A stretch of DNA of 41,815 nucleotides, taken from positions 1-41,815 of the forward strand of contig JAATGJ010000057.1 in NCBI GenBank assembly GCA_015654695.1. Reading direction: 5' to 3'. The position numbers were made by a program, and so were the translations under genes. Shown piece after piece: positions 20,410 through 28,130 of this stretch. The number at the start of each line of letters is the position of its first letter. Position 1 is the stretch's first letter. Under the pieces are notes generated by a model. It had not been told where the DNA came from. It worked only from the letters and a program-made list of their open reading frames with translations, and searched no databases. The stretch comes from Chitinophagales bacterium. GTDB taxonomy: Bacteria; Bacteroidota; Bacteroidia; Chitinophagales; Chitinophagaceae.

Positions 20410-21087
20410 ATGAAATTTGGCGTAGTCGTTTTTCCCGGTTCTAATTGCGACAGGGATATGCAGGATGCCCTGGCAGATGACCTGAACCTGGATGTTTCCA
20501 TGCTATGGCATAAGGATAAAGATCTTAGCAGGTTTAATACAGAAGACTGTATAATTCTGCCCGGCGGATTTTCTTTTGGAGATTATTTACGATGCGGCGC
20601 TATTGCCCGTTTCAGTCCTATGATGCAAAGTGTAGTTGAATTTGCCAATGCAGGAGGCAAAGTACTGGGTGTTTGTAATGGCTTCCAGGTATTATGTGAG
20701 TCTGCCTTATTACCCGGAGCATTATTGCGAAACGAAAACCAGCAATTTGTTTGCAAAAATGTTTTTATCAAAGACCAGGAAGATAACCTGTTCAAAATAC
20801 CGGTGGCTCATGGGGAAGGCCGTTATTATGCTGATGAAACAACATTAAATGAACTGGAGGCAAATGACCAGGTGATTTTCCGGTATTGTGATGAAAATGG
20901 AAAGATCACAGCCAGTGCTAATCCCAATGGAGCTTTGAGAAATATTGCCGGTATTTGCAATAAGAATCGCAATGTGTTTGGCATGATGCCTCACCCCGAA
21001 AGAGCTTGTTCTGAAGTTCTTGGCAATACGGATGGCCGGGCGATCATCAAAAATTTGCTGCTAGCGGAGCAACTGGTAATCCAGTAA
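20410..21087 (+). CDS. purQ: Phosphoribosylformylglycinamidine synthase glutaminase subunit PurQ
   Basis: 225 residues from the preferred ATG. Class I glutamine amidotransferase that supplies ammonia to PurL in the fourth step of purine synthesis. The opening MKFGVVVFPGSNCDRD and PGGFSFGDYLRCGAIARFS are family hallmarks. The nucleophile is Cys89 in LGVCNGFQVL, and the His-Glu pair is in MMPHPERA. The length matches the small PurQ used with PurS and small PurL, although neither is in this window. The longer reading from the TTG at 20383 is rejected because it begins inside a -7 promoter box. Confidence 0.96.
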   Translation: MKFGVVVFPGSNCDRDMQDALADDLNLDVSMLWHKDKDLSRFNTEDCIILPGGFSFGDYLRCGAIARFSPMMQSVVEFANAGGKVLGVCNGFQVLCESALLPGALLRNENQQFVCKNVFIKDQEDNLFKIPVAHGEGRYYADETTLNELEANDQVIFRYCDENGKITASANPNGALRNIAGICNKNRNVFGMMPHPERACSEVLGNTDGRAIIKNLLLAEQLVIQ

Positions 21088-21153
21088 ACGAGTCTTTTAT
21101 ATTATTTAGCATCATTTTGTCATTTTTCTTACAACACAAAGGCATTCATATTC

Positions 21154-21161
21154 TATTTTTG
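21154..21161 (+). promoter_or_regulatory. Bacteroidota -7 box before the DsbD-alpha-like gene (TATTTTTG)
   Basis: TATTTTTG matches TAnnTTTG and lies 18 bp before the ATG at 21179, implying a leader of roughly 14 nt. A -33 TTTG at the usual spacing is not evident. Confidence 0.5.
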
Positions 21162-21178
21162 TAATATTAAACTGATAA

Positions 21179-21631
21179 ATGAAAAAAATAGTATTCTTAA
21201 CCCTGGTAATAGTATCGGTTTTATCGGCCAAAGCACAGGTCAATCCTGTTAACTGGACATTTACCGTGAAAAAGTTATCCGATAAAGCTTACGAACTGCA
21301 CATTGCTGCTTCCATCCAATCCGGCTGGCACCTGTATTCACAGTCACAACCCGATGATGCCATCGCTGAACCGACCTTAGTTTCCTTTAATAAAAATCCT
21401 TTGCTGACATTGGAAGGTAAGATCAAAGAAGAAGGTAAGCTGGAAAAATTTCATGATGCAAAACTGGATATATCAGCCAACCAGTATTCCACTAAAGTAA
21501 ATTTCGTTCAACTGGTCAAACTAAAAGCTAAAGCTAAAACCAAGTTAAGCGGTAGTGTACGTTTTCAAACCTGTAATGATGAAAAATGCCTTCCTCCCAA
21601 AACGGTTACTTTCAGTGTAGCTTTACAATAA
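21179..21631 (+). CDS. Stand-alone periplasmic DsbD alpha-domain-like (DsbC_N/DsbD_N) protein
   Basis: 150 residues with a signal peptide (IVFLTLVIVSVLSAKA, ending near residue 19). The mature part resembles the immunoglobulin-like DsbD N-terminal domain: QSGWHLYSQSQPDD and RFQTCNDEKCLPPKTVTF. Cys132 and Cys137 keep the CxxxxC spacing of the DsbD alpha-domain pair, which passes electrons to periplasmic partners. The neighbouring DsbD has the same fold at its N-terminus but without the cysteines. The two are likely to work together, with this protein carrying the redox pair. A terminator-like hairpin lies between the genes. Confidence 0.85.
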   Translation: MKKIVFLTLVIVSVLSAKAQVNPVNWTFTVKKLSDKAYELHIAASIQSGWHLYSQSQPDDAIAEPTLVSFNKNPLLTLEGKIKEEGKLEKFHDAKLDISANQYSTKVNFVQLVKLKAKAKTKLSGSVRFQTCNDEKCLPPKTVTFSVALQ

Positions 21632-21654
21632 GTTAAAAACTTTTTTTACAATCA

Positions 21655-21684
21655 CGGGTTCTTCTAAGAACTCGTTTTGTTTTT
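21655..21684 (+). terminator. Terminator-like hairpin between the DsbD-alpha-like gene and dsbD
   Basis: CGGGTTCT pairs with AGAACTCG (one G-U) around a 4-nt loop and is followed by TTTTGTTTTT. It lies 24 bp after one stop and ends 12 bp before the dsbD start, so it may lower expression of dsbD relative to the upstream gene. Confidence 0.65.
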
Positions 21685-21695
21685 AATGAGCCTAA

Positions 21696-23672
21696 ATGAT
21701 AAAGAACCCGTATAAGTTTATTATCTCTTTTGCCTGGCTGTTGTTTTTTTCAGGTACTATTTTTTCACAGGACACTGCTTCCGTATTTCCCTGGAAAGTA
21801 GCCAGTAAAAAGATCAGTGACGGCAGGTATGAACTTGTTTTTTCGACAACAGTTTCCGGTAAATGGGAATTGTATTCACCGCTCCAGAAGACAGATCTGC
21901 AAACCACAGAGCTTCAGTTTAATGATCCATCCATATTACAGGAAGGTAAGTTCTCAGAAAAAGGAGAAGTAAAAGAGATACAGCATCCATTGTTTGAAGA
22001 GGGGGCTTTAAGGGCGTATCATTCACCTGCGGAATGGACGGCAACGATTCAGTTCAGGGATAAAGACAGCGTACCGGCTCAATTACAGGGAAAATTTTTA
22101 TATACCTACGGTAACAGCGCTGACACTTCTTTTTATCCATCCTCGGAGTTTTCCTTTATAGTTGCCCTGGAAGGAGGTAAAGAATCTTCAACAAAAATCC
22201 TGGCACTATCTATAGACATCAATAACCCGGTAAACAATTGTGGAGATGAAGGCACGAAAAACAAAAGTATCCTCAGTATTTTTTTACTCGGTCTTTTGGG
22301 AGGTTTAATTGCTTTGCTTACACCCTGCGTATTTCCTATGGTACCTGTAACTGTAACTTTCTTCACCAAAAAATCTCAGCACAGGAGTAAGGGAATTACC
22401 AATGCCGTTTTATATGGTCTTTTTATTTTCCTGATCTATATTCTTATCACAGTACCATTTCATGTTGCCAATAAAGCGATCAGCCCGGAGATATTCAATA
22501 ATATTTCTACCAATGTATGGCTGAACCTAATTTTCTTTGCTGTCTTTGTCTTTTTCGCACTATCATTTTTTGGTTTATTTGAAATTGGGTTACCAGCTGG
22601 CCTGGCTAATAAAATGGATTCAAAATCAGGACTGGGGAATATAGGTGGTATCTTTTTTATGGCTGCAACACTGGCTATCGTTTCCTTCTCCTGTACCGGG
22701 CCTATCCTGGGTACTTTACTGGTGGGTGTTGCTGACCAGGGAGCATGGCCGTTAACAGCGGGAGCCGCGGGCTTTGGACTAGCTCTTGGATTACCTTTTG
22801 CATTGTTCGCTATGTTTCCTCATTGGCTGCAGTCATTACCTAAATCAGGCGGCTGGATGACGGATGTAAAAGTGGTGCTGGGATTTTTAGAACTGGGTCT
22901 GGCCATTAAGTTTTTTTCGAATGCTGATCTGGTAAAACAATGGGGCTTATTAAAACGTGAAGTATTTATTGGCTTATGGATTTTGATCGGGTTGCTTACT
23001 GTTTTATATCTGCTGGGGAAAATAAAATTTTCGCATAGTTTACCCGTAAAAAGATTTTCCTTCACCCGTATAGCATTTATTGTGTTGTTTGCCTCTGTAA
23101 CAATTTACCTGTTACCGGGCCTTACCAATACAAAATGGGCGGACCTGAAGATAATAAGCGGTTTTCCTCCACCCAGGACAACCTATAGTATTTATGGTTC
23201 ATCCAATGGGCACAATGGTATTTTCGAACCTCTTCAAAATAATTACGAAGAGGCCCTGGCAACTGCTAAAAAGGAAAATAAACCTGTTCTGATTGATTTT
23301 ACCGGCTGGGCTTGCGTTAATTGCAGGCGGATGGAGGAAAAAGTATGGCCTGATCCTTTGGTGGATAGTTTAATGAGAACCCGGTTCGTGGTTGTTTCTT
23401 TATACGTGGATGAACGCAGGAAGTTGCCATTGACTGAACAGACTGTTGTAAAAACAAAAAACGGGAATGAAAAATCAATTATAACCGTTGGCGATAAATG
23501 GTCAACATTTCAGACGGAGAATTTTGGTGCTACATCACAACCTCAGTATGCTATTATTACTGCGGACGAAAAAGCGCTTACAAAAACAAAATTCTATACT
23601 CCCGATGCTGATGAATTTGCGACCTGGCTTCAATGCGGATTGGACGCTTTTAGAAAGAATAAACGGCCATAA
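21696..23672 (+). CDS. dsbD: Thiol:disulfide interchange protein DsbD with a cysteine-free alpha domain
   Basis: 658 residues. A signal peptide (~1-25) precedes an alpha-like domain (~27-155), then an eight-segment membrane domain (~195-480) with Cys211 in LLTPCVFPMVP and Cys333 in SFSCTGPILG. A C-terminal thioredoxin domain (~515-655) has Cys540 and Cys543 in GWACVNCRRMEE. It moves electrons from cytoplasmic thioredoxin to the periplasm. The alpha domain ends in LYTYGNSADTSFYPSSEF, where a CxxxxC pair is expected, and has no cysteine at all. The adjacent 150-residue protein keeps that pair. It is followed by a hairpin and an inverted repeat before the next gene. Confidence 0.93.
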   Translation: MIKNPYKFIISFAWLLFFSGTIFSQDTASVFPWKVASKKISDGRYELVFSTTVSGKWELYSPLQKTDLQTTELQFNDPSILQEGKFSEKGEVKEIQHPLFEEGALRAYHSPAEWTATIQFRDKDSVPAQLQGKFLYTYGNSADTSFYPSSEFSFIVALEGGKESSTKILALSIDINNPVNNCGDEGTKNKSILSIFLLGLLGGLIALLTPCVFPMVPVTVTFFTKKSQHRSKGITNAVLYGLFIFLIYILITVPFHVANKAISPEIFNNISTNVWLNLIFFAVFVFFALSFFGLFEIGLPAGLANKMDSKSGLGNIGGIFFMAATLAIVSFSCTGPILGTLLVGVADQGAWPLTAGAAGFGLALGLPFALFAMFPHWLQSLPKSGGWMTDVKVVLGFLELGLAIKFFSNADLVKQWGLLKREVFIGLWILIGLLTVLYLLGKIKFSHSLPVKRFSFTRIAFIVLFASVTIYLLPGLTNTKWADLKIISGFPPPRTTYSIYGSSNGHNGIFEPLQNNYEEALATAKKENKPVLIDFTGWACVNCRRMEEKVWPDPLVDSLMRTRFVVVSLYVDERRKLPLTEQTVVKTKNGNEKSIITVGDKWSTFQTENFGATSQPQYAIITADEKALTKTKFYTPDADEFATWLQCGLDAFRKNKRP

Positions 23673-23700
23673 TAATAAGTGAAGCTATTCTAAAAAGTAA

Positions 23701-23738
23701 GAACCGCTGATCACACCAATCAGTGCAATCAACGGTTC
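23701..23738 (-). terminator. Hairpin downstream of dsbD and the second ECF sigma gene
   Basis: GAACCG-CTGAT pairs with ATCAG and CGGTTC across an internal loop. On the minus strand it is followed by TTACTTTTT, so it can end minus-strand transcription; it is a weaker terminator for dsbD. Confidence 0.5.
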
Positions 23739-23745
23739 AATTTGG

Positions 23746-23859
23746 TGTCATTCTGTACCAGCCTTCCCAGGTTTTATTCCATATACAGGAAATGGCGAGC
23801 AAACCGAAAAACTCTTTTATATCGAATTCTTCATCTCCGGTCGGAGATACAGAATGACA
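23746..23859. repeat. 114-bp element with 12-bp terminal inverted repeats
   Basis: TGTCATTCTGTA at 23746-23757 is the exact reverse complement of TACAGAATGACA at 23848-23859. Inside the right end lies ATCTCCG-GT-CGGAGAT at 23833-23848. The termini resemble the TGTCATTCTG-type dispersed repeat common in Bacteroidota, as I recall it. No target duplication is evident and it carries no ORF. Confidence 0.65.
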
Positions 23860-23900
23860 ATATCTTTTTTACAACTTCTGCAAAACTAAATAATGAAGAA

Positions 23901-24482
23901 CTATAATGCAATTTGTTTTTGCACCATCAGTTTGCGCAGGTTGATAAGACCATAACGCATACGGCCCAGCGCTGTGTTGATACTGCAATTGGTAACTGCC
24001 GCGATCTCTTTAAAACTCATATCAGCATAATGACGCAATATGATCACCTCACGCTGATCTTCCGGCAGCCGTTGCAGCATCTCACGTACGCGGTCATGAC
24101 TTTGTCTTTTCATCATTACCGTTTCTGCGGTATCATCCGCAAAATTGAGTACTTCAAAAATGTCTTTGTCTTCTCCCGTACGGATAATAGGCGTCCGTTT
24201 TACTTTTCGGAAATGATCCACGCAAAGATTGTGAGCGATACGCATAGCCCAGGGAAGAAATTTTCCTTCTTCTGTATAACGGCCACTGCGCATTGTATCA
24301 ATAATGCGGATAAAAACATCCTGGAAAATATCTTCGGCAAGATACTTGTCCTTAACCAGGAACAGGATGGATGTATATAGTTTGTCTTTGTGACGAAGCA
24401 CAAGGGCCTCTAATGCATCAAGATTGCCATCTGTAAAAAGATGGATCAGTTCATGGTCTGTCTTCTTGTTAAAAGTTTTCAT
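23901..24482 (-). CDS. ECF-type RNA polymerase sigma factor (second copy)
   Basis: 193 residues. Sigma region 2 spans ~20-90 (DALEALVLRHKDKLYTSILF, YLAEDIFQDVFIRIIDTMRS) and carries the core-binding LAEDIFQDVFIRI helix. Region 4 spans ~130-185, with RLPEDQREVIILRHYADMSF and the helix-turn-helix FKEIAAVTNCSINTALGRM. No anti-sigma gene is adjacent, unlike the pair at 5657-7982, so its regulation must lie elsewhere or be transcriptional. It is convergent with dsbD and divergent from uvrA. Confidence 0.95.
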   Translation of the reverse strand: MKTFNKKTDHELIHLFTDGNLDALEALVLRHKDKLYTSILFLVKDKYLAEDIFQDVFIRIIDTMRSGRYTEEGKFLPWAMRIAHNLCVDHFRKVKRTPIIRTGEDKDIFEVLNFADDTAETVMMKRQSHDRVREMLQRLPEDQREVIILRHYADMSFKEIAAVTNCSINTALGRMRYGLINLRKLMVQKQIAL

Positions 24483-24718
24483 ACTCCTACAGGTTTAGTG
24501 GTGGTCAAATGGTAGTTGCGGTAAATAATAATCGGTCAAAAAAATGTAGAAGTATGTGCTATAGGCGAGATGGGTTTTTGGTGTTTCATTTTTCGGATAT
24601 TGGAATTTAAAAATAGTCTATTTCAGCTATCCGCCAAACGATCCTTCCTGAAAATTATATTTATTAATGTAAAAAAAATGTTAATCTTTTGCCCTGAAGT
24701 TTGCGTCAGATAAGGCTT

Positions 24719-24726
24719 TACATTTG
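24719..24726 (+). promoter_or_regulatory. Bacteroidota -7 box before uvrA (TACATTTG)
   Basis: TACATTTG matches TAnnTTTG, 12 bp before the uvrA ATG. The leader would be only about 8 nt and there is no Shine-Dalgarno, so translation may be near-leaderless. A TTTG lies 15 bp upstream of it, somewhat short for the usual -33 spacing. Confidence 0.5.
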
Positions 24727-24737
24727 TTGTGTAAAAT

Positions 24738-27659
24738 ATGGAAAAAACAATAATAGAGAAAAATCCCGCTAAAGGCCAGACCGTAAATTCCGCAGATAAT
24801 ATCCTGATTAAAGGAGCCAGGGTTCACAACCTGAAGAATGTAACGGTAGCTATACCGCGCAATAAGCTGATAGTGGTAACAGGTGTGTCCGGATCAGGAA
24901 AATCTTCTCTTACTATTGATACATTATATGCTGAAGGTCAGCGGCGTTATGCAGAAAGTCTTAGCGCATACGCCCGCCAGTTCCTAAACCGGATGAATAA
25001 ACCAGATGTGGATTATATTAAAGGTTTATGTCCTGCGATTGCCATTGAGCAGAAAGTGATTACACGAACTCCCCGGAGTACGGTGGGAAGTATGACCGAG
25101 ATATATGATTATCTCAGGCTTCTTTTTGCCAGGATCGGTAAAACCATTTCTCCTGTTTCAGGAAAAGAAGTGAAGAAAGATGATGTGACCGACGTAGTCA
25201 ATGCTATCAGTAATTTAAAAGAAGGGGACAAGGTTTTCATACTGGCTACTTTTAAGCAGCATAAGAACAGGGAAATAAAAGAGGAATTGAATATTCTTGT
25301 GCAAAAAGGGTTTTCAAGAATGTATGACCCAAAAGCAGGAGAAATTTTGAGGATTGAAGACATGCTGGAAATGAAGGATAAAGAATTGAAAGCCTATTCA
25401 AAGTCCTATATTCTTATTGACCGTATAGTGGTAAAAGAGTTTGACGATGATGATAAACACCGGTTGGCCGATTCTATTGGTACTGCGTTCTATGAGGGCG
25501 AAGGCGATGTTTATTTAGAAATTCAAGATCAACCGTCAGCAGACGAGCGGCCTGAAGCTGTTTCGGGTAAACAGAAGAAGCTGGCTTCCAGTTCACCATT
25601 CACTACTCAGCATTCACTACTCCATTTCAACAATCGTTTTGAAGCAGATGGAATCCAGTTCGAGGAACCTGTACCCAATTTATTTTCTTTCAATAATCCA
25701 TTTGGGGCCTGTCCCACCTGCGAAGGCTTCAGCCAGGTACTGGGAATTGACAGCGACCTGGTAATACCGGATAAAAGATTGAGTGTATATGAAGGGGCCA
25801 TAGCGCCATGGAAAGGCGAAAAGCTTGGGTTATGGAAGGAACAGTTTATTAAAGGGGCGAAGAAATTTAATTTCCCGGTGCATAAAGCTATCGCTGACCT
25901 GACAGACAAACAATATGAAACATTATGGGAAGGAAATGAACATGCGCAGGGTATCAATGATTTTTTTAAAGAAGTAGAACAGAATTTATACAAAGTACAG
26001 TACCGTGTCTTGTTAAGCCGTTATCGCGGAAGAACATCATGCCCGGATTGTAAAGGCTATCGTTTACGCAAAGAAGCATTATATGTAAAGGTCAATGGTA
26101 AGCATATTGGAGAGCTGGGCGATTTACCGGTAAAATATTTAAAGCCCTGGTTTGATGAACTGGATAAAAAAATAAGCGATCATGATAAACAAGTGGCTAA
26201 AAGAATTCTTATAGAAATACATAACCGTATTCACACATTATTGAGTGTTGGGCTGGGATATCTTACGTTGAGCAGGTTGGCCAATTCCCTTAGTGGTGGC
26301 GAAAGCCAGCGCATACAATTGACACGCAGTCTTGGCAGTAATCTTACCAACTCTTTGTATATCCTTGATGAACCGTCTATAGGATTACATTCAAGAGATA
26401 CCCAAAACCTGATCAGGGTATTAAAAGAACTGCGTGACCTGGGTAATACAGTAGTAGTAGTGGAGCATGATGAGATGATGATGCGGGAAGCCGACCATAT
26501 TATTGATATGGGCCCGCTGGCCTCTCATCTTGGAGGCGAAGTAATTGCGGAAGGGAACTATGATGATATCATTTACAATGCACAAAGCCTGACAGGAAAA
26601 TACCTGAATGGGGAATTAAAGATCGAGCCGCCAAAAAACATCCGTAAATGGAACCGGTCAATAATCGTGGAAGGCGCCAGGCAACATAACCTGCAGGATA
26701 TTACCGTTGAATTTCCTTTAAATGTACTATGTGTGGTAAGTGGTGTAAGCGGTAGTGGTAAAACAACTTTGGTAAAACAAATTTTGTATCCGGCTCTCAG
26801 GAAGATAAAAGGTGAATTTGGCGATAAAGTAGGTTTTCATAAGGCTATCACAGGTGATATTGACAGCATTGCCCAGATAGAAATGATAGATCAGAACCCG
26901 ATAGGTAAATCATCCAGAAGCAACCCGGTGACCTATATCAAAGCGTATGATGAAATAAGAGAGCTATTCGCCAGGCAACCGCTGAGTAAAATGCGGGGAT
27001 TTCAACCCAAGCATTTTTCCTTTAATGTAGATGGCGGAAGATGCGATACCTGCAAAGGCGAAGGTGAACAGGTAGTGGAAATGCAGTTCCTCGCAGATGT
27101 ACACCTTACTTGTGAGTCATGCGGCGGAAAAAGATTTAAAGAAGAAGTACTGGAAGTAAAATATAAGGACAGTAGCATATCCGATGTGCTGAATATGAGT
27201 GTGGATGATGCGATTGATTTTTTCTCATCCTCCTTCGGAGGAGGTCGGGAGGAGGTCGGTGTCAGCAAAGCTATTCAGCCGCTGAGTGATGTAGGACTGG
27301 GTTATGTAAAACTGGGACAATCATCCGATACTTTGTCCGGCGGAGAAGCGCAGCGGGTAAAGCTGGCCTCTTTTCTTGGAAAAGGGAAGAGCAATAATAA
27401 AGTACTTTTCATTTTTGATGAGCCTACAACAGGCCTCCACTTCCATGATATAAAAAAATTGCTCGCGTCTTTTAATGCATTGATTGAACAGGGACATTCC
27501 ATCCTTGTTATAGAACACAATACGGATGTTATAAAAAGTGCTGACTGGCTGATTGATCTTGGTCCCGAAGCGGGAGATGGCGGTGGTAATATAGTGTATG
27601 CAGGCAAGCCGGAAGGAATAAAGAAAATCAAAGGAAGTCATACTGCTGATTTTCTATAA
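24738..27659 (+). CDS. uvrA: Excinuclease ABC subunit UvrA with two in-frame insertions
   Basis: 973 residues; DNA-damage sensor ATPase of nucleotide excision repair. Walker A motifs are GVSGSGKSSLT (~55-65) and GVSGSGKTTLV (~675). ABC signatures are NSLSGGESQRIQL and DTLSGGEAQRVKLASF, and Walker B motifs are LYILDEPSIGLH and LFIFDEPTTGLHF. Zinc-binding cysteines occur in CPDCKG, and in CDTCKGEG with CESCGGKRF. The length is above the ~940 usual for the family. Two stretches look inserted: residues ~262-295, partly low complexity, and residues ~830-841 (FGGGREEVGV), encoded by a hairpin repeat. Both lie in loops outside the ATPase motifs, so function is probably kept. Confidence 0.97.
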   Translation: MEKTIIEKNPAKGQTVNSADNILIKGARVHNLKNVTVAIPRNKLIVVTGVSGSGKSSLTIDTLYAEGQRRYAESLSAYARQFLNRMNKPDVDYIKGLCPAIAIEQKVITRTPRSTVGSMTEIYDYLRLLFARIGKTISPVSGKEVKKDDVTDVVNAISNLKEGDKVFILATFKQHKNREIKEELNILVQKGFSRMYDPKAGEILRIEDMLEMKDKELKAYSKSYILIDRIVVKEFDDDDKHRLADSIGTAFYEGEGDVYLEIQDQPSADERPEAVSGKQKKLASSSPFTTQHSLLHFNNRFEADGIQFEEPVPNLFSFNNPFGACPTCEGFSQVLGIDSDLVIPDKRLSVYEGAIAPWKGEKLGLWKEQFIKGAKKFNFPVHKAIADLTDKQYETLWEGNEHAQGINDFFKEVEQNLYKVQYRVLLSRYRGRTSCPDCKGYRLRKEALYVKVNGKHIGELGDLPVKYLKPWFDELDKKISDHDKQVAKRILIEIHNRIHTLLSVGLGYLTLSRLANSLSGGESQRIQLTRSLGSNLTNSLYILDEPSIGLHSRDTQNLIRVLKELRDLGNTVVVVEHDEMMMREADHIIDMGPLASHLGGEVIAEGNYDDIIYNAQSLTGKYLNGELKIEPPKNIRKWNRSIIVEGARQHNLQDITVEFPLNVLCVVSGVSGSGKTTLVKQILYPALRKIKGEFGDKVGFHKAITGDIDSIAQIEMIDQNPIGKSSRSNPVTYIKAYDEIRELFARQPLSKMRGFQPKHFSFNVDGGRCDTCKGEGEQVVEMQFLADVHLTCESCGGKRFKEEVLEVKYKDSSISDVLNMSVDDAIDFFSSSFGGGREEVGVSKAIQPLSDVGLGYVKLGQSSDTLSGGEAQRVKLASFLGKGKSNNKVLFIFDEPTTGLHFHDIKKLLASFNALIEQGHSILVIEHNTDVIKSADWLIDLGPEAGDGGGNIVYAGKPEGIKKIKGSHTADFL
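25522..25623. repeat. In-frame insert in uvrA with a TTCACTACTC direct repeat
   Basis: The insert encodes residues ~262-295. Its 3' part contains CATTCACTACTC twice (25597-25608 and 25611-25622). This resembles intergenic TTCACTATTCACTACTC-type sequence and is unlike coding DNA of the neighbouring gene. Confidence 0.6.
27228..27259. repeat. Hairpin repeat inside uvrA
   Basis: TCCTCC-TTC-GGAGGA at 27228-27242 is a perfect 6-bp hairpin. It overlaps two tandem copies of GAGGAGGTCGG (27238-27248 and 27249-27259). It encodes the loop at residues ~830-841. Confidence 0.7.
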
Positions 27660-27675
27660 TAGCTCCATATAGTAA

Positions 27676-27697
27676 TGTATAATTATATCCGGGATTT
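27676..27697. repeat. TGTATAATTATATCCGGGATTT, similar to a repeat at 34.3 kb
   Basis: It differs from TGTATAGTTATTCCGGGATTT (34348-34368) by one substitution and a small indel, and both gaps follow a plus-strand gene. It suggests a dispersed repeat family. Confidence 0.45.
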
Positions 27698-27871
27698 TAC
27701 GATATAGTTTTCTTGCAGAATAGCTAGGATAACCAACAAACAATTTATATGTTTGCCGCACCTTCATTTATAGTTCATCCAATCTCTCTGAAGTCCGTAC
27801 CTCAAATCCTTTAACATACTAATATAAGTAAGCCAATTCTATTGCTGATGACTACTTATGTTTTTATCCCC

Positions 27872-27912
27872 GGAATAATTGATAACTCCGTGCATGCGGA
27901 TTATATTATTCC
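27872..27912 (+). ncRNA. Strong hairpin within the candidate RNA
   Basis: GGAATAAT, ATAA and TCCG on the left arm pair with CGGA, TTAT and ATTATTCC on the right, leaving two small bulges on the left arm (TG and C) and a TGCATG loop. That gives 16 base pairs in 41 nt. It has no T tract and is not a terminator. Confidence 0.4.
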
Positions 27913-28064
27913 AACTCCTTACAAAACTGTTTGATACAGGCTTCGTTTAAACCGGGTTACTGCATTCTTACTTATTAATCCGTAAAGACTGAAGTTTATA
28001 ATAATTACCGCAAAGCAAAAATATTTATTGTACAGTAGAGAGTAACAATAGAGAACCACGATGG

Positions 28065-28098
28065 GACCGGCTCAGCAATGAGGCCGGTCTCTTTTTTT
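28065..28098 (+). terminator. Rho-independent terminator for plus-strand RNA downstream of uvrA
   Basis: GACCGG-CTCA pairs with TGAG-GCCGGTC (one bulged base) around a GCAA loop, followed by CTTTTTTT. It lies about 400 bp past the uvrA stop and has no T tract on the minus strand, so it serves plus-strand transcription. Confidence 0.85.
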
Positions 28099-28130
28099 AA
28101 AAGAGGTTAATAACGCCAGGTGGTGGATAC

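Larger units (their letters stand above)
27660..28130 (+). other. 471-bp gap after uvrA with candidate small RNA
   Basis: No convincing ORF. The gap holds a TAnnTTTG-type box (TATGTTTG, 27748-27755), a strong hairpin at 27872-27912 and a plus-strand terminator at 28065-28098. Together they suggest an independently transcribed RNA of roughly 340 nt. It also holds a short match to a repeat seen at 34348. I do not recognise RNase P RNA, tmRNA or SRP RNA signatures. A 6S-like RNA cannot be excluded. Confidence 0.4.

Noticed and set aside
23701-23738. tRNA-like cloverleaf suggestion in the dsbD-downstream hairpin
   Set aside because: No T-arm GTTC motif, no anticodon arm; simple two-part hairpin.
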